A DNA stretch of 64,000 bases from Bacillus shivajii (GCF_020519665.1 NZ_CP084703.1:2852001-2916000); one strand, 5' to 3'. Counted from the stretch's first letter, positions 27,211 to 36,894 are shown. A program made the numbers and translations. Notes: a model not told the origin generated them from the sequence alone.

Positions 27211-28251
27211 ATGGCAAGAAACCGTCGAAAAAGACAATTTACAACATGGAAAAGAGTAGTTCTTCTCGTATTTTTACTAGTTATTTTAGGTGGACTTATT
27301 ACAGCAAACGTCGCAAAAAATGAATACGAACAAGCACGCCAAGAGTCTTTAAGTGAGCTTGAAGATAGTGGGAGATCTCCTTCTGATGACGAAGATATTG
27401 AATTCAATTCTTCTGATGACTCATTAGACTACATTAATGTTTTACTTGTAGGTTTAGATGACGAAGAAGGTTATGCTAGAACAGATACAATCATGCTTGC
27501 ACAATATCACCCTAGTAAAGGGGAAGCACGACTTGTTTCATTTATGAGAGATATGTACGTAAGCATTCCTGGCTATCGTGATAACAAGATAAACACTTCT
27601 TATGCTTTAGGTGGTCTTGAACTATTACGTGAAACGATTGATGAGAATTTCGACATTGACATTCATTACTACGCACAAGTAGACTTTAATGGGTTTACAC
27701 GTATAGTAGATACGTTATCACCTGAAGGAATTGAAGTCGATGTTGAACGAAGAATGTTCTATCAAGACGGAGCAGGTACCCTTACGATTAATTTCGCTGA
27801 AGGATTACAAACGATGGATGGTAATGATGCATTGAAGTACGTTCGTTTCCGTAATGATCACGAAAATGACTTTGGACGTGTGAGACGTCAGCAACAAGTT
27901 ATGACGATCTTAAAAGATGAATTAATGAGTATTAGTGGTGTTCGTCGTATTCCTCAAATACTTGGATCAATAGAACCATTTATACAAACAAATATCAGTA
28001 ATCAAAAGCTAATTAGTTATGGACGTGATTTCTTTTTAAATTCAGTTGATGACATTGAAACGATGACTTTACCTATTGAAGATGGGTACCGTAATGAATT
28101 TTATTCGCATGCCGGTGCAGTATTAGAGTTAGATAAAGAAAAAAATAAGCAAGCATTACAAAACTTTTTATTAACCAGTCTCGAATCAGAAAGTGAGCTT
28201 GCCGAAAATAATACAGACAAACCTTCTAACACGCCTTCAAATGATTCATAA
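27211..28251 (+). CDS. LytR-CpsA-Psr (LCP) family cell-wall glycopolymer ligase
   Basis: Membrane-anchored phosphotransferase that attaches wall teichoic acid or other glycopolymers to peptidoglycan. A basic N-terminus (ARNRRKRQ) and one helix (VVLLVFLLVILGGLITANVA) precede the LCP domain: NVLLVGLDDEE, ARTDTIML, SFMRDMYVSIPG, the NKINTSYALGG segment, and YVRFRNDHENDFGRVRRQQQ with the conserved Asp/Arg residues. A Ser/Asn-rich tail follows. 346 residues. The ATG follows GAGGTGACGA. It stands alone with its own terminator. Confidence 0.93.
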   Translation: MARNRRKRQFTTWKRVVLLVFLLVILGGLITANVAKNEYEQARQESLSELEDSGRSPSDDEDIEFNSSDDSLDYINVLLVGLDDEEGYARTDTIMLAQYHPSKGEARLVSFMRDMYVSIPGYRDNKINTSYALGGLELLRETIDENFDIDIHYYAQVDFNGFTRIVDTLSPEGIEVDVERRMFYQDGAGTLTINFAEGLQTMDGNDALKYVRFRNDHENDFGRVRRQQQVMTILKDELMSISGVRRIPQILGSIEPFIQTNISNQKLISYGRDFFLNSVDDIETMTLPIEDGYRNEFYSHAGAVLELDKEKNKQALQNFLLTSLESESELAENNTDKPSNTPSNDS

Positions 28252-28257
28252 AGAATG

Positions 28258-28294
28258 TTAAACGAGCTTCTATAATTGAAGTTCGTTCTTTTTT
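28258..28294 (+). terminator. Terminator after the LCP gene
   Basis: AACGAGCTTC-TATAATT-GAAGTTCGTT then CTTTTTTT. Confidence 0.85.
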
Positions 28295-28349
28295 TGGTAA
28301 GAAAAAAGCATGAGACCTACCAACGGGATCTCATGCTTTTTCGCATATA

Positions 28350-29591
28350 CTATTCTGTGTATTTCTTAAATATCAAAGCAACATTATGCCCACCAAATCC
28401 TAGTGAGTTACTCATAACTGCCTGAATATCTTGCTCTCTAGCTTCATTTGGTACATAGTCAAGGTCACATTCAGGGTCTGGTGTTTCAATATTAATCGTT
28501 GGTGGAATAATCCCGTCTTCAATTGCCTTTACCGAGAAGACAGCTTCCACTCCACCAGCCGCACCTAATAAATGACCAGTCATTGACTTTGTTGAACTAA
28601 TCGCTAGCTTTTCAGCGTGGTCACCAAATACGTTTTTCGCAGCGATCGTTTCATATTTATCATTGTACTCTGTGCTCGTACCGTGAGCATTTAAATAAGT
28701 GATTTCTCCAGGCTGCATGTTTGCATCTTTTAATGCTTCGTTCATAGCACGTACCGCACCCTCACCTTCTGGGGCAGGAGCTGTAACGTGATATGCATCA
28801 CCAGTTGCACCATAACCTGTAATCTCAGCATAAATGTGAGCACCTCGTGCTTTTGCTGATTCTAACGTTTCTAATACGAGAACTCCTGAACCTTCTCCCA
28901 TAACAAAACCATCGCGATTAATGTCAAACGGACGGCTTGCTGTGTTTGGATCTGGATTCGTAGACATTGCTTTTGCTGAGCTAAAACCAGCAAAGGCCAT
29001 CTCAGTAATCGGTGCTTCTGCTCCACCGGTAATCATAATATCAGCATCTCCGCGCTGTATGACTTTAAATGCATCACCAATAGAGTTCGCTCCAGATGCA
29101 CAAGCGGTAACTGTACATGAGTTAACACCTTTTGCGCCTAATGTTATCGAAACTTGGCCTGAAGCCATATCGGGGATCATCATTGGTACAAAAAATGGGC
29201 TAACACGGCGGTGACCCCTTTTTTCATAAAGGCGGAAATTCTTTTCATAAGTCTCCATTCCACCAATTCCTGAGCCAATCCAAACTCCTACACGGTTTGC
29301 GTTTGATTCATCGATCGTTAAGTTTGCGTCTTGCACTGCCATTAATGAACTAGCTACTGCAAACTGTGTAAACCTGTCCATTTTACGAGCATTTTTCGGG
29401 TCCATAAAAGTACCAGGATCAAAGTCTTTCACTTCTGCTGCTACGGCTGTAGGAAATTGCCCTTCTTCAAATTTCGATACTTTAGATATTCCAGATTCAC
29501 CTTTAATTAAACGTTCCCAAGTGCCTTGTACATCATTTGCTAATGGAGTGACTGCCCCGACACCTGTTACAACGACTCGTTTCTTTTCCAT
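28350..29591 (-). CDS. fabF: Beta-ketoacyl-ACP synthase II
   Basis: Elongating condensing enzyme of type II fatty-acid synthesis. The catalytic triad is visible: Cys in [10 protein letters not shown] (near residue 164), His in [11 protein letters not shown] (near 303) and His in [15 protein letters not shown] (near 340). Length 413 is standard. It follows fabH by 42 bp in a fabHF operon as in B. subtilis; the FapR-like operator upstream of fabH should control both. Confidence 0.97.
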   Translation of the reverse strand: MEKKRVVVTGVGAVTPLANDVQGTWERLIKGESGISKVSKFEEGQFPTAVAAEVKDFDPGTFMDPKNARKMDRFTQFAVASSLMAVQDANLTIDESNANRVGVWIGSGIGGMETYEKNFRLYEKRGHRRVSPFFVPMMIPDMASGQVSITLGAKGVNSCTVTACASGANSIGDAFKVIQRGDADIMITGGAEAPITEMAFAGFSSAKAMSTNPDPNTASRPFDINRDGFVMGEGSGVLVLETLESAKARGAHIYAEITGYGATGDAYHVTAPAPEGEGAVRAMNEALKDANMQPGEITYLNAHGTSTEYNDKYETIAAKNVFGDHAEKLAISSTKSMTGHLLGAAGGVEAVFSVKAIEDGIIPPTINIETPDPECDLDYVPNEAREQDIQAVMSNSLGFGGHNVALIFKKYTE

Positions 29592-29633
29592 CGTCTATTA
29601 CTCCTTTCAATATCGAACTTTCATCTAAAATGT

Positions 29634-30566
29634 TTACCGTCCCCACCTTAAAGCAACTGATCCCCACACTAATCCTGCTCCAAAGCCAACAAGAACAACC
29701 ACATCATCATCTTTAATTTTACCATGTTCGAGGTCATACTTTAATGAAAGTGGGATTGATGCCGATGATGTATTTCCATAACGGTCAACTGTTTTTGACA
29801 TTTTTTCAATTGGAAGTTCTAACCTTTGCCGTGCAGATTCCATGATACGAATATTTGCCTGATGTGGGATAATGAAATTGACATCCTCTTTCGTTAATCC
29901 AGCTTTCTCTACAACACTTAATGAAGACTCTCCCATTTGTCTAACAGCAAATTTAAAAACTTCGCGTCCATTCATTCTTAAGAATTCATCTTGTTTGATA
30001 TGCTCTCCACCGCTACCATCTGATCCTAAATCATAGGAGAGAATTCCTCTTCCTTCAGAAACTTGGCCCATGACAGCTGCCCCTGCTCCATCACCAAAAA
30101 GTACGGCTGTATTACGATCTTCCCAATCTACAATTTTTGAAAGTTTTTCAACACCGATAACAAGCACATTGTTGTGGGCACCTGAATCGATAAACTGTTT
30201 AGCCGTCACCATACCGTAAATAAATCCTGCGCAAGCAGCACTTATATCCATTGCTGCTGCATTCGTAGCTCCTAACTGATGTTGAAGCATTGATGAAACG
30301 GATGGAAAAGGCTGATCAGGTGTAACAGTTGCCACTAAAATGAGATCAATATCATCAGGTGAGATATTTGCATCCTGAATAGCTTCTTTTGCCGCATTGA
30401 ATGCCATATGTGATGTATCAATTTCTCCTGAAGCAATTCGTCGTTCTTTAATGCCAGTACGTGTTTGAATCCATTCATCTGATGTATCTATCTTGGTCTC
30501 TAACTCTTTATTTGTAATTACTTTCTCAGGGACGTAAGTACCCATACCAATAACTCCTGCTGGCAT
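29634..30566 (-). CDS. fabH: Beta-ketoacyl-ACP synthase III
   Basis: Initiates fatty-acid synthesis by condensing acyl-CoA primers with malonyl-ACP; Bacillus enzymes prefer branched primers. Catalytic residues are Cys112 in SAACAGF, His in [10 protein letters not shown] and Asn in [10 protein letters not shown]. 310 residues, typical. The ATG follows GGAGAAGGG. The operator-like sequence at 30615-30631 lies about 50 bp upstream. Confidence 0.97.
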   Translation of the reverse strand: MPAGVIGMGTYVPEKVITNKELETKIDTSDEWIQTRTGIKERRIASGEIDTSHMAFNAAKEAIQDANISPDDIDLILVATVTPDQPFPSVSSMLQHQLGATNAAAMDISAACAGFIYGMVTAKQFIDSGAHNNVLVIGVEKLSKIVDWEDRNTAVLFGDGAGAAVMGQVSEGRGILSYDLGSDGSGGEHIKQDEFLRMNGREVFKFAVRQMGESSLSVVEKAGLTKEDVNFIIPHQANIRIMESARQRLELPIEKMSKTVDRYGNTSSASIPLSLKYDLEHGKIKDDDVVVLVGFGAGLVWGSVALRWGR

Positions 30567-30614
30567 CCCTTCTCCTCCTCCATCAATCTTATTAGATGAT
30601 TTTTATAGTTAATA

Positions 30615-30631
30615 TTATGACCTAGTACTAA
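30615..30631. promoter_or_regulatory. FapR operator
   Basis: TTATGACCTAGTACTAA agrees at about 15 of 17 positions with the FapR consensus TTAGTACCTNGTACTAA (as I recall it). FapR represses fatty-acid genes until malonyl-CoA accumulates. Confidence 0.8.
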
Positions 30632-30824
30632 ATAAAATGCAATCATTGAATTACGGTTTTCGTGAATATCCTTAAATGTTGCCACCCATGAAAATAACTA
30701 TTCATATAAAAAATATTTATCACGACCTTGATTTGTTCATCATTTTCTTGCGTTTTACTTAATGGACAGATCTTAAACGAAGGTAAATCAGGCTTCAAAA
30801 GAGGCAATAAGAAAAAGAGAGTTA

Positions 30825-30862
30825 CGAGAGCTCGCGCTCTATCGTAACTCTCTTTCTTTAAC
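30825..30862 (-). terminator. Terminator after the GPSY-repeat gene
   Basis: AAAGAGAGTTACGA ... TCGTAACTCTCTTT, a perfect long stem directly after the stop codon. Confidence 0.85.
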
Positions 30863-30865
30863 TTA

Positions 30866-31207
30866 TTAATATCCCTGACCGAAGCTATGGCCATGAGGGC
30901 TGTACGAAGGTCCGTAATTCGGGCCGTAAGAAGGTCCATAACTTGGTCCATACATCGGTCCATAATTCGGTCCGTAAGAAGGTCCGTAAGAAGGTCCGTA
31001 TGATGGACCGTAATAATATGGTCTTGGGTAGCCATGTGGAGGACGGTTAAAAGCACCAGTTAAAACCGACCCAATTGCTAATCCACCTATAAATGGAATG
31101 GCAGGGAAGAAACGTTGGTCGTGCCCGTGATGGTGACCATGTCCGCCGTGGTGTCCATGACCTCCATTTCGCATCCATTGTTGTTGATACATAGGAGAGT
31201 GCGACAC
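30866..31207 (-). CDS. His/Gly- and Tyr/Pro-repeat protein, possible spore or surface protein
   Basis: A 113-residue low-complexity protein. The N-terminus is His/Gly-rich (GGHGHHGGHGHHHGHDQ), a short hydrophobic segment FFPAIPFIGGLAIGSVL follows, and the C-terminal half consists of about ten GPSY/GPNY-type units. This composition is typical of spore-coat or crust proteins, but I do not recognise the family. The His cluster could bind metal. The ATG is preceded by GGAGG. Frames in other registers over the repeats are shadows. Confidence 0.72.
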   Translation of the reverse strand: MSHSPMYQQQWMRNGGHGHHGGHGHHHGHDQRFFPAIPFIGGLAIGSVLTGAFNRPPHGYPRPYYYGPSYGPSYGPSYGPNYGPMYGPSYGPSYGPNYGPSYSPHGHSFGQGY

Positions 31208-31311
31208 TGCAAAAACCTCCTTTAACTGTAAGTCAAATCATTTTCTATTGTGATTCTCCTTACTAGCATATGAGGACATTCTGTCGTGTGCGCCTGTCCC
31301 ATTGTATTTGA

Positions 31312-31635
31312 CTAGCTTTTTTCATTCATCGCTTCCATTAATTCCACAAACATTTCATCAACACGAGCTTTTAATTTCTCTTCTTGGTCATTTTTCCCTT
31401 TAAATGTTTGCAACTCTTCGTACGTTTTTAAAAAATCATCAATCGCTTTAGAACCAATCTGAGCAATTGCTAAATAAGATAAAAACTTTACATTCGGCTG
31501 CTCTTCTTGGTGTAAAAATGGTTTAATTGGCTCTAACGTTTCACGCGCTTTATCATATTTTTTTTCATGCACGGCTTCGTACCCTTCAATGACTCGTTTC
31601 GCCATTTTTTCTAATGCTTTTGGTCTTTCTGACAC
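31312..31635 (-). CDS. Hypothetical helical protein
   Basis: A 107-residue charged, mostly helical cytoplasmic protein, starting at GTG 31633-31635, six bases after AAGGAGGA; the upstream in-frame ATG lies before that site. The segments AKRVIEGYEAVHEKKYDKARETL and FLSYLAIAQIGSKAIDDF have the look of TPR-like helical pairs. I cannot name a family. It lies between the repeat protein and med. Confidence 0.6.
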   Translation of the reverse strand: MSERPKALEKMAKRVIEGYEAVHEKKYDKARETLEPIKPFLHQEEQPNVKFLSYLAIAQIGSKAIDDFLKTYEELQTFKGKNDQEEKLKARVDEMFVELMEAMNEKS

Positions 31636-31711
31636 ACCAATTCCTCCTTGCAAAATTGCTTTAAGTTACATGATGAACGTTTGCAAATAAAAAAGCAAAT
31701 GATATTCAACC

Positions 31712-32630
31712 AAATAGTTCCGTTTAAAGGGAGAAAACCGAAAATAACAACTTATTTTTCGAGGTAATCCGCGCCTGAATTATCTCCTTTATATTTGTTG
31801 AGAAGCAGTTGAAATACACTTCGCTTTCCGCAGGCACGGCTTCAGCTAACTTTGGAAAGAAAACTCATTTCTTTCCAAAGTGGATCTTCTGCATCCTGCT
31901 TCTTCCTCTTCTAGTCTTGCTATGTAGCTGAATGCGTCGAAGCACTCTTTACCTGCGACGAGCAAGCGTAGCGGCGCAGGAGCAACTCATAGTCTTCTCG
32001 AAGAAGCTTTGTTCGTCGCTGTTTCCGCAAGAAAGAGCGTAGGTTCATCGAGAAAACATCGATTTGTCTCGACGGACAGGACGTCCTAATACCGGGCATG
32101 TCACAGGACGTGACGCTTTGCCCGGTGGACGGATAAAACATCAGAGCAAAGCTATTAGAGGAAGAGACAGTCTACGTGTATTTCTACTGCTTCCGAGCAT
32201 CTAAACTTGTTTATTTGTACCTAAAGAAAACATCTTTTATAACAGTTTTAATTTTAAAGCTACTTCATCCATTCCATTGCCAGTTTAACCGACTGCTTGC
32301 CAATTTCATACGGTGAAAAACATGGTAACGTTGGGGAGGAACTCGTATTGAATATATTACTCGAAGAAGTGAAAGGCGGCGACTCCAGCAGGAATAGCAC
32401 GAGCCGAAAATCCCCCAAAACACATAAAATGAGTTTTGGGAAGTTGAGGCCGTGCCTGCGGCAAAGAAGACACTATGAAAGCAAACGAAGTGAAGCTTGA
32501 ATAGATGTCGCACTTGTGCCTTGAGGTGAAAGCGTGCGCCTGTAAACGGATTCGAGTGCTTATATTAATAAAAACCACAATAAAAAGGCAACACGTCAAA
32601 CTTAATGTTAAACGTGTTGCCTTTCATTTT
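31712..32630. repeat. Family B repeat, copy lacking the right inverted end
   Basis: Left end AAATAGTTCCGTTT and following 150 bp match 54405-54600. The right part (32340-32625) matches 55805-55970. The interior differs: it carries a long-form GC-rich module near 31950-31990 and AGGAC-loop hairpins at 32074-32086 and 32100-32114. The right terminal inverted repeat seen in the other copy is missing at the med boundary. Confidence 0.75.
32585..32623 (-). terminator. Terminator of med carried by the repeat
   Basis: Perfect 12-bp arms AAGGCAACACGT/ACGTGTTGCCTT then TTTT on the minus strand. The same hairpin occurs in the repeat copy beside moaD. Confidence 0.85.
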
Positions 32631-32631
32631 T

Positions 32632-33597
32632 TTATTTTTCATGGGGGAATTTCCCTGTTTCTATATATCTTTCAATATGAGTTTCAATCCATTGAACAAC
32701 TTCCTCAGGAACCTCTGAGCTATACTCACCTAATGTAATGACACCTTCACTGAAATCAAAATATAAATTCCCATTATCAAGCTCACCTTGTTTATAAGCC
32801 TCTGCTACGTATTCATATAACTTTTCTACTCTTTGAACGGTACTTGTTAAGATCGTTGACTCACCTAGGTCAATATGATCACCAACATAGCCTATTGCAT
32901 ATAACCCTTCATTTTTCACTTCTTCAACTACTGTCACGTGATAACCGTCTCCTGCTGGGTAAAAAACATCAGCACCTTCACTTTTCATTTTGCGAAAGTA
33001 TTCAACCGCCTTTTCCTCATCGACCCAGCTTTCAACAAATTCAATCATTACTTCAATATCATCATTTTGAAAGCTTGCTCCATCTTTAAAACCATCTACT
33101 TCCGGTTGAAATGGAAACGCAGCAATTACACCGACTGTGTTTGTCTCTGACATTTTACTAGATAGCATTCCAGCAAAATATCCCATCGCATACCCTTTAA
33201 AATGTAAGCTAGTTATGTTTTCACCACTGACTTCTCCATTAAAGCTAACAAAGTGAACATCTGGATAGGACCTTTTTAAATCCATAAAGTAATCTGCATA
33301 TAGTATTCCGTGACCAAAAATTAAATTTACCCCTTCATCATGAAGTTCATTAACCGCTTCCATTATAGAAGACATTGTTTGAACATCTTCTTTAATATAA
33401 ACATCGACGCCAAGACTTGATTGAATATTTAACATCCCTTGATATGCTTTGCTATTCCAGCCTTGGTCATCAATCGGGTGAGATAATAGCAGACCCACTT
33501 TTTCTAAGTCATTCTTTTCTCCACCAGCACACCCTGTCATAATGATGAAAAGGAGCATCAACCAAAACCACCACCGATGCTTCATCCTCGCTGACAC
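32632..33597 (-). CDS. med: BMP-family lipoprotein Med
   Basis: Exported lipoprotein of the basic-membrane-protein family (periplasmic-binding-protein fold); B. subtilis Med stimulates comK expression. The signal ends in a lipobox (IIMTGC-AGG, Cys near residue 23). Family segments KVGLLLSHPIDDQGWN, SLHFKGYAMGYFAGML and ADVFYPAGDGYH are visible. Either GTG 33597 or ATG 33585 may be the start; GAGGAGA lies before both. comZ, its usual neighbour, is not seen. The 3' end abuts a repeat element. Confidence 0.87.
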   Translation of the reverse strand: MSARMKHRWWFWLMLLFIIMTGCAGGEKNDLEKVGLLLSHPIDDQGWNSKAYQGMLNIQSSLGVDVYIKEDVQTMSSIMEAVNELHDEGVNLIFGHGILYADYFMDLKRSYPDVHFVSFNGEVSGENITSLHFKGYAMGYFAGMLSSKMSETNTVGVIAAFPFQPEVDGFKDGASFQNDDIEVMIEFVESWVDEEKAVEYFRKMKSEGADVFYPAGDGYHVTVVEEVKNEGLYAIGYVGDHIDLGESTILTSTVQRVEKLYEYVAEAYKQGELDNGNLYFDFSEGVITLGEYSSEVPEEVVQWIETHIERYIETGKFPHEK

Positions 33598-33734
33598 TCT
33601 CCTCTACTATTTTACTACCCATTACTATGTCTTTCTCTTATTATACATGTCTTTACGAATAAGAATGTTTCATATTCCATGATAATATTTCGACAAGCTA
33701 AATGAATATCCTTCTTTAAAAGTACATTTTCTAA

Positions 33735-33815
33735 AAGATTGCTCCTGTGATTACTAGTCGCAGGTAAAGAGTGTTGCTTTTTGTAAAAAACACTGGAGTC
33801 GCTGCCTTCTACTCT
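33735..33815. repeat. Decayed GC-rich module
   Basis: GCTCCTGTGATTACTAGTCG followed by CAGGTAAAGAGTG is a diverged module; the following CTGGAGTCGCTGCC matches the core of the repeats in inverse. No gene is seen between med and the small gene at 33865. Confidence 0.6.
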
Positions 33816-33864
33816 GTGAATAGATAAAAACAACGATTTATCGAAAAGAGCCTTATACGTGACC

Positions 33865-34023
33865 CTATCTCTTTCTTCGATAGAAGAGCCATTCAGTTAA
33901 TCCACCAAATAATAATGCAATAATTAACGAAATGCCCGTATTTAAACCAAATATTTGAAAAAGGACGATGTAACTAAAAATCGTTATTAATGAAAAAATA
34001 ATAAGTCCGTAAACAAGTTTCAA
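33865..34023 (-). CDS. Small membrane protein, unrecognised
   Basis: 52 residues with two hydrophobic helices (LVYGLIIFSLITIFSYIVLF and ISLIIALLFGGLTEWLFY) and a basic tail RRKR. Start TTG 34021-34023 follows AAAGGAGGAGG at good spacing; earlier ATGs lack a site. Its place resembles that of yjzD but the sequence is not convincingly related. Confidence 0.55.
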   Translation of the reverse strand: MKLVYGLIIFSLITIFSYIVLFQIFGLNTGISLIIALLFGGLTEWLFYRRKR

Positions 34024-34143
34024 ATAGATGCCTCCTCCTTTCTCGTACCTAAACAATATCATGTCAAAGAGTTTCAGGAATGACAAGATAAAGGTTCAAT
34101 ATTTGTCGATTTTTTTATGAAAGTATGCTTGTCCAAAGATAGA

Positions 34144-34184
34144 AAAAAGGGGTGTTACCTTTTCATAACTGAAAAGACAACACC
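34144..34184 (-). terminator. Terminator after the hydrolase-like gene
   Basis: AGGTGTTGTCTTTTC ... GAAAAGGTAACACC then CTTTTTT on the minus strand. Confidence 0.85.
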
Positions 34185-34226
34185 TATTGTAAACCTATAC
34201 AACAAACATTTTATCATCTTGAATGA

Positions 34227-34982
34227 TTACTTTTCTGCTGTAATTGTTTCATGTTTATGAAAAAACCTTACAAATCCTTTAATAAATTGATCGATTGATT
34301 TACCAGGCATATAAAATGTCGTTTCAATTGACTGAAAGTGATCTTTTTTTTCTTCTAAGAACGGACGAACATGCGAATCAGGAGAGTAAGGTGCTTGGTA
34401 TACAGCTTGGTATATCTGTAGTGGCACTTCACTGCTCCACTTTTCATAAGTTTCTTTTTGCTTTTCTAAAACTCCTTCAATTTCATTTTCATGAACATGA
34501 TAAGCCTTTCTAATTTCTTGTCTGAACTTTTTATAGAAAAAAATATTCGACTTCTCATCAGCATGATGACGCTGTAAATGAAAACAAGGGTTAAATAAGA
34601 TGGCTGAGCGAAGGTTTAAATACCCTTTATTCAATAAGTTCATCGCTAACAATACACCCATACCTTCTGCAAAAACATGAATAGAACTGTTTAATATTTC
34701 CGTTTTTAGAACTTGTTGAATTAATCTCTCTGATAGTAAGGTTGCATCCTCATTTCCCCAATGAACGCCTTCGTGATTCGAATAAAAGACAGTATACCCT
34801 TCATCAAGGAGTTTCTCGAGCAAAGCTTTTCGTTCATGGTTTTGGAGCCAATAACTTGTTTCACGTTTTACATACTGTTGCTTATCACCGAGGATACAAA
34901 TGGCAAAACCATTTGGCTTCTCCGGTAGATGAATGAGGCAATCTTTTTCATCTATTAGAAAATGTCGTTTACTAATACCCAT
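34227..34982 (-). CDS. yjaU: Alpha/beta-hydrolase-like protein YjaU
   Basis: A 251-residue protein with the outline of an alpha/beta hydrolase: NGFAICILGDKQQY near the N-terminus, a nucleophile-elbow region IHVFAEGMGVLLAMNLL, and SAILFNPCFHLQ after it. At the elbow the usual GxSxG serine appears to be glycine (AEGMG), so it may not be catalytic. Start ATG 34982 follows GGAGAG; Met1 15 bases upstream overlaps it. Position between med and yjzC matches yjaU of B. subtilis. Confidence 0.7.
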   Translation of the reverse strand: MGISKRHFLIDEKDCLIHLPEKPNGFAICILGDKQQYVKRETSYWLQNHERKALLEKLLDEGYTVFYSNHEGVHWGNEDATLLSERLIQQVLKTEILNSSIHVFAEGMGVLLAMNLLNKGYLNLRSAILFNPCFHLQRHHADEKSNIFFYKKFRQEIRKAYHVHENEIEGVLEKQKETYEKWSSEVPLQIYQAVYQAPYSPDSHVRPFLEEKKDHFQSIETTFYMPGKSIDQFIKGFVRFFHKHETITAEK

Positions 34983-35138
34983 CGCTAATCTCTCCAAAGT
35001 CTTTGTCTAAAGCTTCTCCTTTACTTATGATATACACGGAATATACATCTTGTTCTCTTCTTTTTTAAATAAAATAAGAAGATTTTTTGACTTTTAAAAC
35101 TTCATCCTCTTAACATATAAATACTCATAGCATAAAGA

Positions 35139-35177
35139 ATGAGTCGCAGCGAAATACGTATTCGCTGCGACTCGTTT
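35139..35177 (-). terminator. Hairpin after yjzC
   Basis: GAGTCGCAGCGAA ... TTCGCTGCGACTC, a 13-bp near-perfect stem; the T tract is short (ATTCTTTAT on the minus strand). Confidence 0.7.
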
Positions 35178-35179
35178 CA

Positions 35180-35359
35180 TTAAGGTTTACGTTTGTACGT
35201 CCATATTCGATCCTGATTAGCGGTCTCAGGAAACGTGTCTCCTGCTCTCATTTTTATTTGCTTCGGGTTATTCACTGTACTACTTGTTTCACCAATTTCT
35301 ACATAAAAACCATTGTTTGGTGCTTTATCACCTGGTTTAAACTGTCTCCGCTGCCCCAT
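35180..35359 (-). CDS. yjzC: YjzC family protein
   Basis: A 59-residue basic protein nearly superposable on B. subtilis YjzC: MGQRRQFKPGDKAPNNG at the start, then YVEIGE, VNNPKQIK and a WTYKRK tail. Start is the second of two tandem ATGs (35357-35359), downstream of GAGGTGAG. Function unknown. Confidence 0.9.
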   Translation of the reverse strand: MGQRRQFKPGDKAPNNGFYVEIGETSSTVNNPKQIKMRAGDTFPETANQDRIWTYKRKP

Positions 35360-35424
35360 CATCTCACCTCATTTACTTTGATTCAATCAATATGATTCCC
35401 GAATTAAAGTGAAAATATGAGAAA

Positions 35425-36150
35425 TTAAATCAGGTAGTAACTAATCACAATAATAATAAAGAAAATGACACTATTAATGATTTCAACGATCCCAATTTGC
35501 ATAGGTTTCTTTAGTTTCTCTTTAGGAACAAAATATGTTTTTAATGCACTAACTGAAAAAGCTAACGCTGCAGCATACCAATGAAAAATCATTGCGTATA
35601 TAATGATTGCTACATGAAACACTTTTGAAAATTTATGGAACGTAACATTTTTCTTTTCACGAATAAGTGATTTAACATGAAAAACACTAGAAATAAAAAA
35701 CAAAACAACCCAATGAAAATGGATAATAGCACCTAAATCAATCATCCCTGCTCCAAGCTGGTAAGCGACCAATAAGAGCAATGATAATGCAATGATTGCA
35801 ATAACATCATTTATAAATAATCGCTCTCTTTTTGTTTTTGCAAAATACACGTTTAATGAAAATAACGGAATAATCATTATTCCAATGAGTAAAATCATTG
35901 GCTCCATAAACAAAAACGGAACCGTAAATAAAAACCCTACGACTGTATATATCGAAAATACAGGCCACACATCTTTATGCTTAGAATTACGAACAAAAGT
36001 AAGTAGTGGGCCTTGTGCAAAATATAAGGAAAATACACCGATAAAGAAAATTGCGTGAAACCAATTGATCCCACTAATTGCTGCACCTATCCAATATGGA
36101 ACAATTAACATTGCCCAAGCTCCATGCTCTCGCGGTATATACCATTTCAT
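35425..36150 (-). CDS. ywiC: YwiC-like membrane protein
   Basis: A 241-residue polytopic protein with the YwiC N-terminal signature YIPREHGAWAMLIVPYW and about seven to eight hydrophobic helices. In B. subtilis ywiC lies in the narK-fnr-ywiC-narGHJI region. A perfect FNR box (36214-36229) lies about 30 bp upstream of a -10-like TAAAAT, so anaerobic induction is likely. Its biochemical role is unknown. fnr lies 0.9 kb away on the same strand. Confidence 0.88.
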   Translation of the reverse strand: MKWYIPREHGAWAMLIVPYWIGAAISGINWFHAIFFIGVFSLYFAQGPLLTFVRNSKHKDVWPVFSIYTVVGFLFTVPFLFMEPMILLIGIMIIPLFSLNVYFAKTKRERLFINDVIAIIALSLLLLVAYQLGAGMIDLGAIIHFHWVVLFFISSVFHVKSLIREKKNVTFHKFSKVFHVAIIIYAMIFHWYAAALAFSVSALKTYFVPKEKLKKPMQIGIVEIINSVIFFIIIVISYYLI

Positions 36151-36186
36151 TTAAATCCCTTCTTTCTTACCTGATCTCTTATTATC

Positions 36187-36229
36187 ATTTTAATCGATCT
36201 ATAAATAAAATTATGTGATTCACATCACA
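36187..36229 (-). promoter_or_regulatory. FNR-dependent promoter of ywiC
   Basis: FNR box TGTGA-TTCACA-TCACA (36214-36229) centred 29.5 bp from a -10 TAAAAT (36187-36192, minus strand), the geometry of a class II activator site. Confidence 0.82.
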
Positions 36230-36345
36230 AAGCGAAAATAAATTATATTAACACTGTAAAAATGGTTATTGTGATGTTTGACACAGCACTTCACAAATAA
36301 TTTTGGTAAAGTATACATAACGGAAATGATGAAGGAGGATTTTTA

Positions 36346-36894
36346 ATGCTTAATGCAACCATCACATATAAAGACAAAATACATTTTTATGAGACTATTG
36401 CCCCTCTTAATTGTAAATTTGACGGAACCAATTATTTTAAACAACTATCTAATCAATCTACACGGAAAATAACCATTTCGCATGATGAAGAAAGTCATAA
36501 AATTTTATTTAGCTTACCAAATGAAGTCTCTTTTGAAGAATGTCAAAAAGCAAATACAATCATTCGTTTTATTGCTGATAACGTTCAAGGAGAGATTGAC
36601 GATGAACGAGCTCAGTTAGGTTACGATGAAGAAGGTAAACCTGTATATATATATCATCGTTTTGAACATTGGGTTGAATTTATCGACGAAGCAAAGCATC
36701 GCTCACTCGAAGGGCAAAAAGTTGCTGTCTTACATGGAAAAGAGATTCTCGGTGAAGGATTACTATTAACTTTTAAGAAAGAACAACCTATTGATGACTC
36801 ATCACAACCGGTTATTTCCTGCACATTGCTAACTACTGACGGTGAAGAATCTTTTTATGGTGAATTAAAAGTAGAACCAATTACACAGTGGTAA
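36346..36894 (+). CDS. Hypothetical protein between fnr and ywiC
   Basis: A 182-residue soluble, acidic protein with no membrane helix; the ATG follows GAAGGAGG. Segments such as FIADNVQGEIDDERAQLGYDEEGKPVYIY and HRFEHWVEFIDEAK do not match a family I know. It is divergent from ywiC, so the FNR box between them might also affect it. Located inside what is otherwise the fnr-ywiC pair, it is a candidate for anaerobic physiology, but nothing in it proves this. Confidence 0.7.
   Translation: MLNATITYKDKIHFYETIAPLNCKFDGTNYFKQLSNQSTRKITISHDEESHKILFSLPNEVSFEECQKANTIIRFIADNVQGEIDDERAQLGYDEEGKPVYIYHRFEHWVEFIDEAKHRSLEGQKVAVLHGKEILGEGLLLTFKKEQPIDDSSQPVISCTLLTTDGEESFYGELKVEPITQW

Noticed and set aside
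30643-31056. Open frame of 137 codons overlapping the GPSY-repeat gene
   Set aside because: A shifted reading of the same repeats, running through the terminator hairpin; low-complexity Met/Asp/Leu repeats, no start site.
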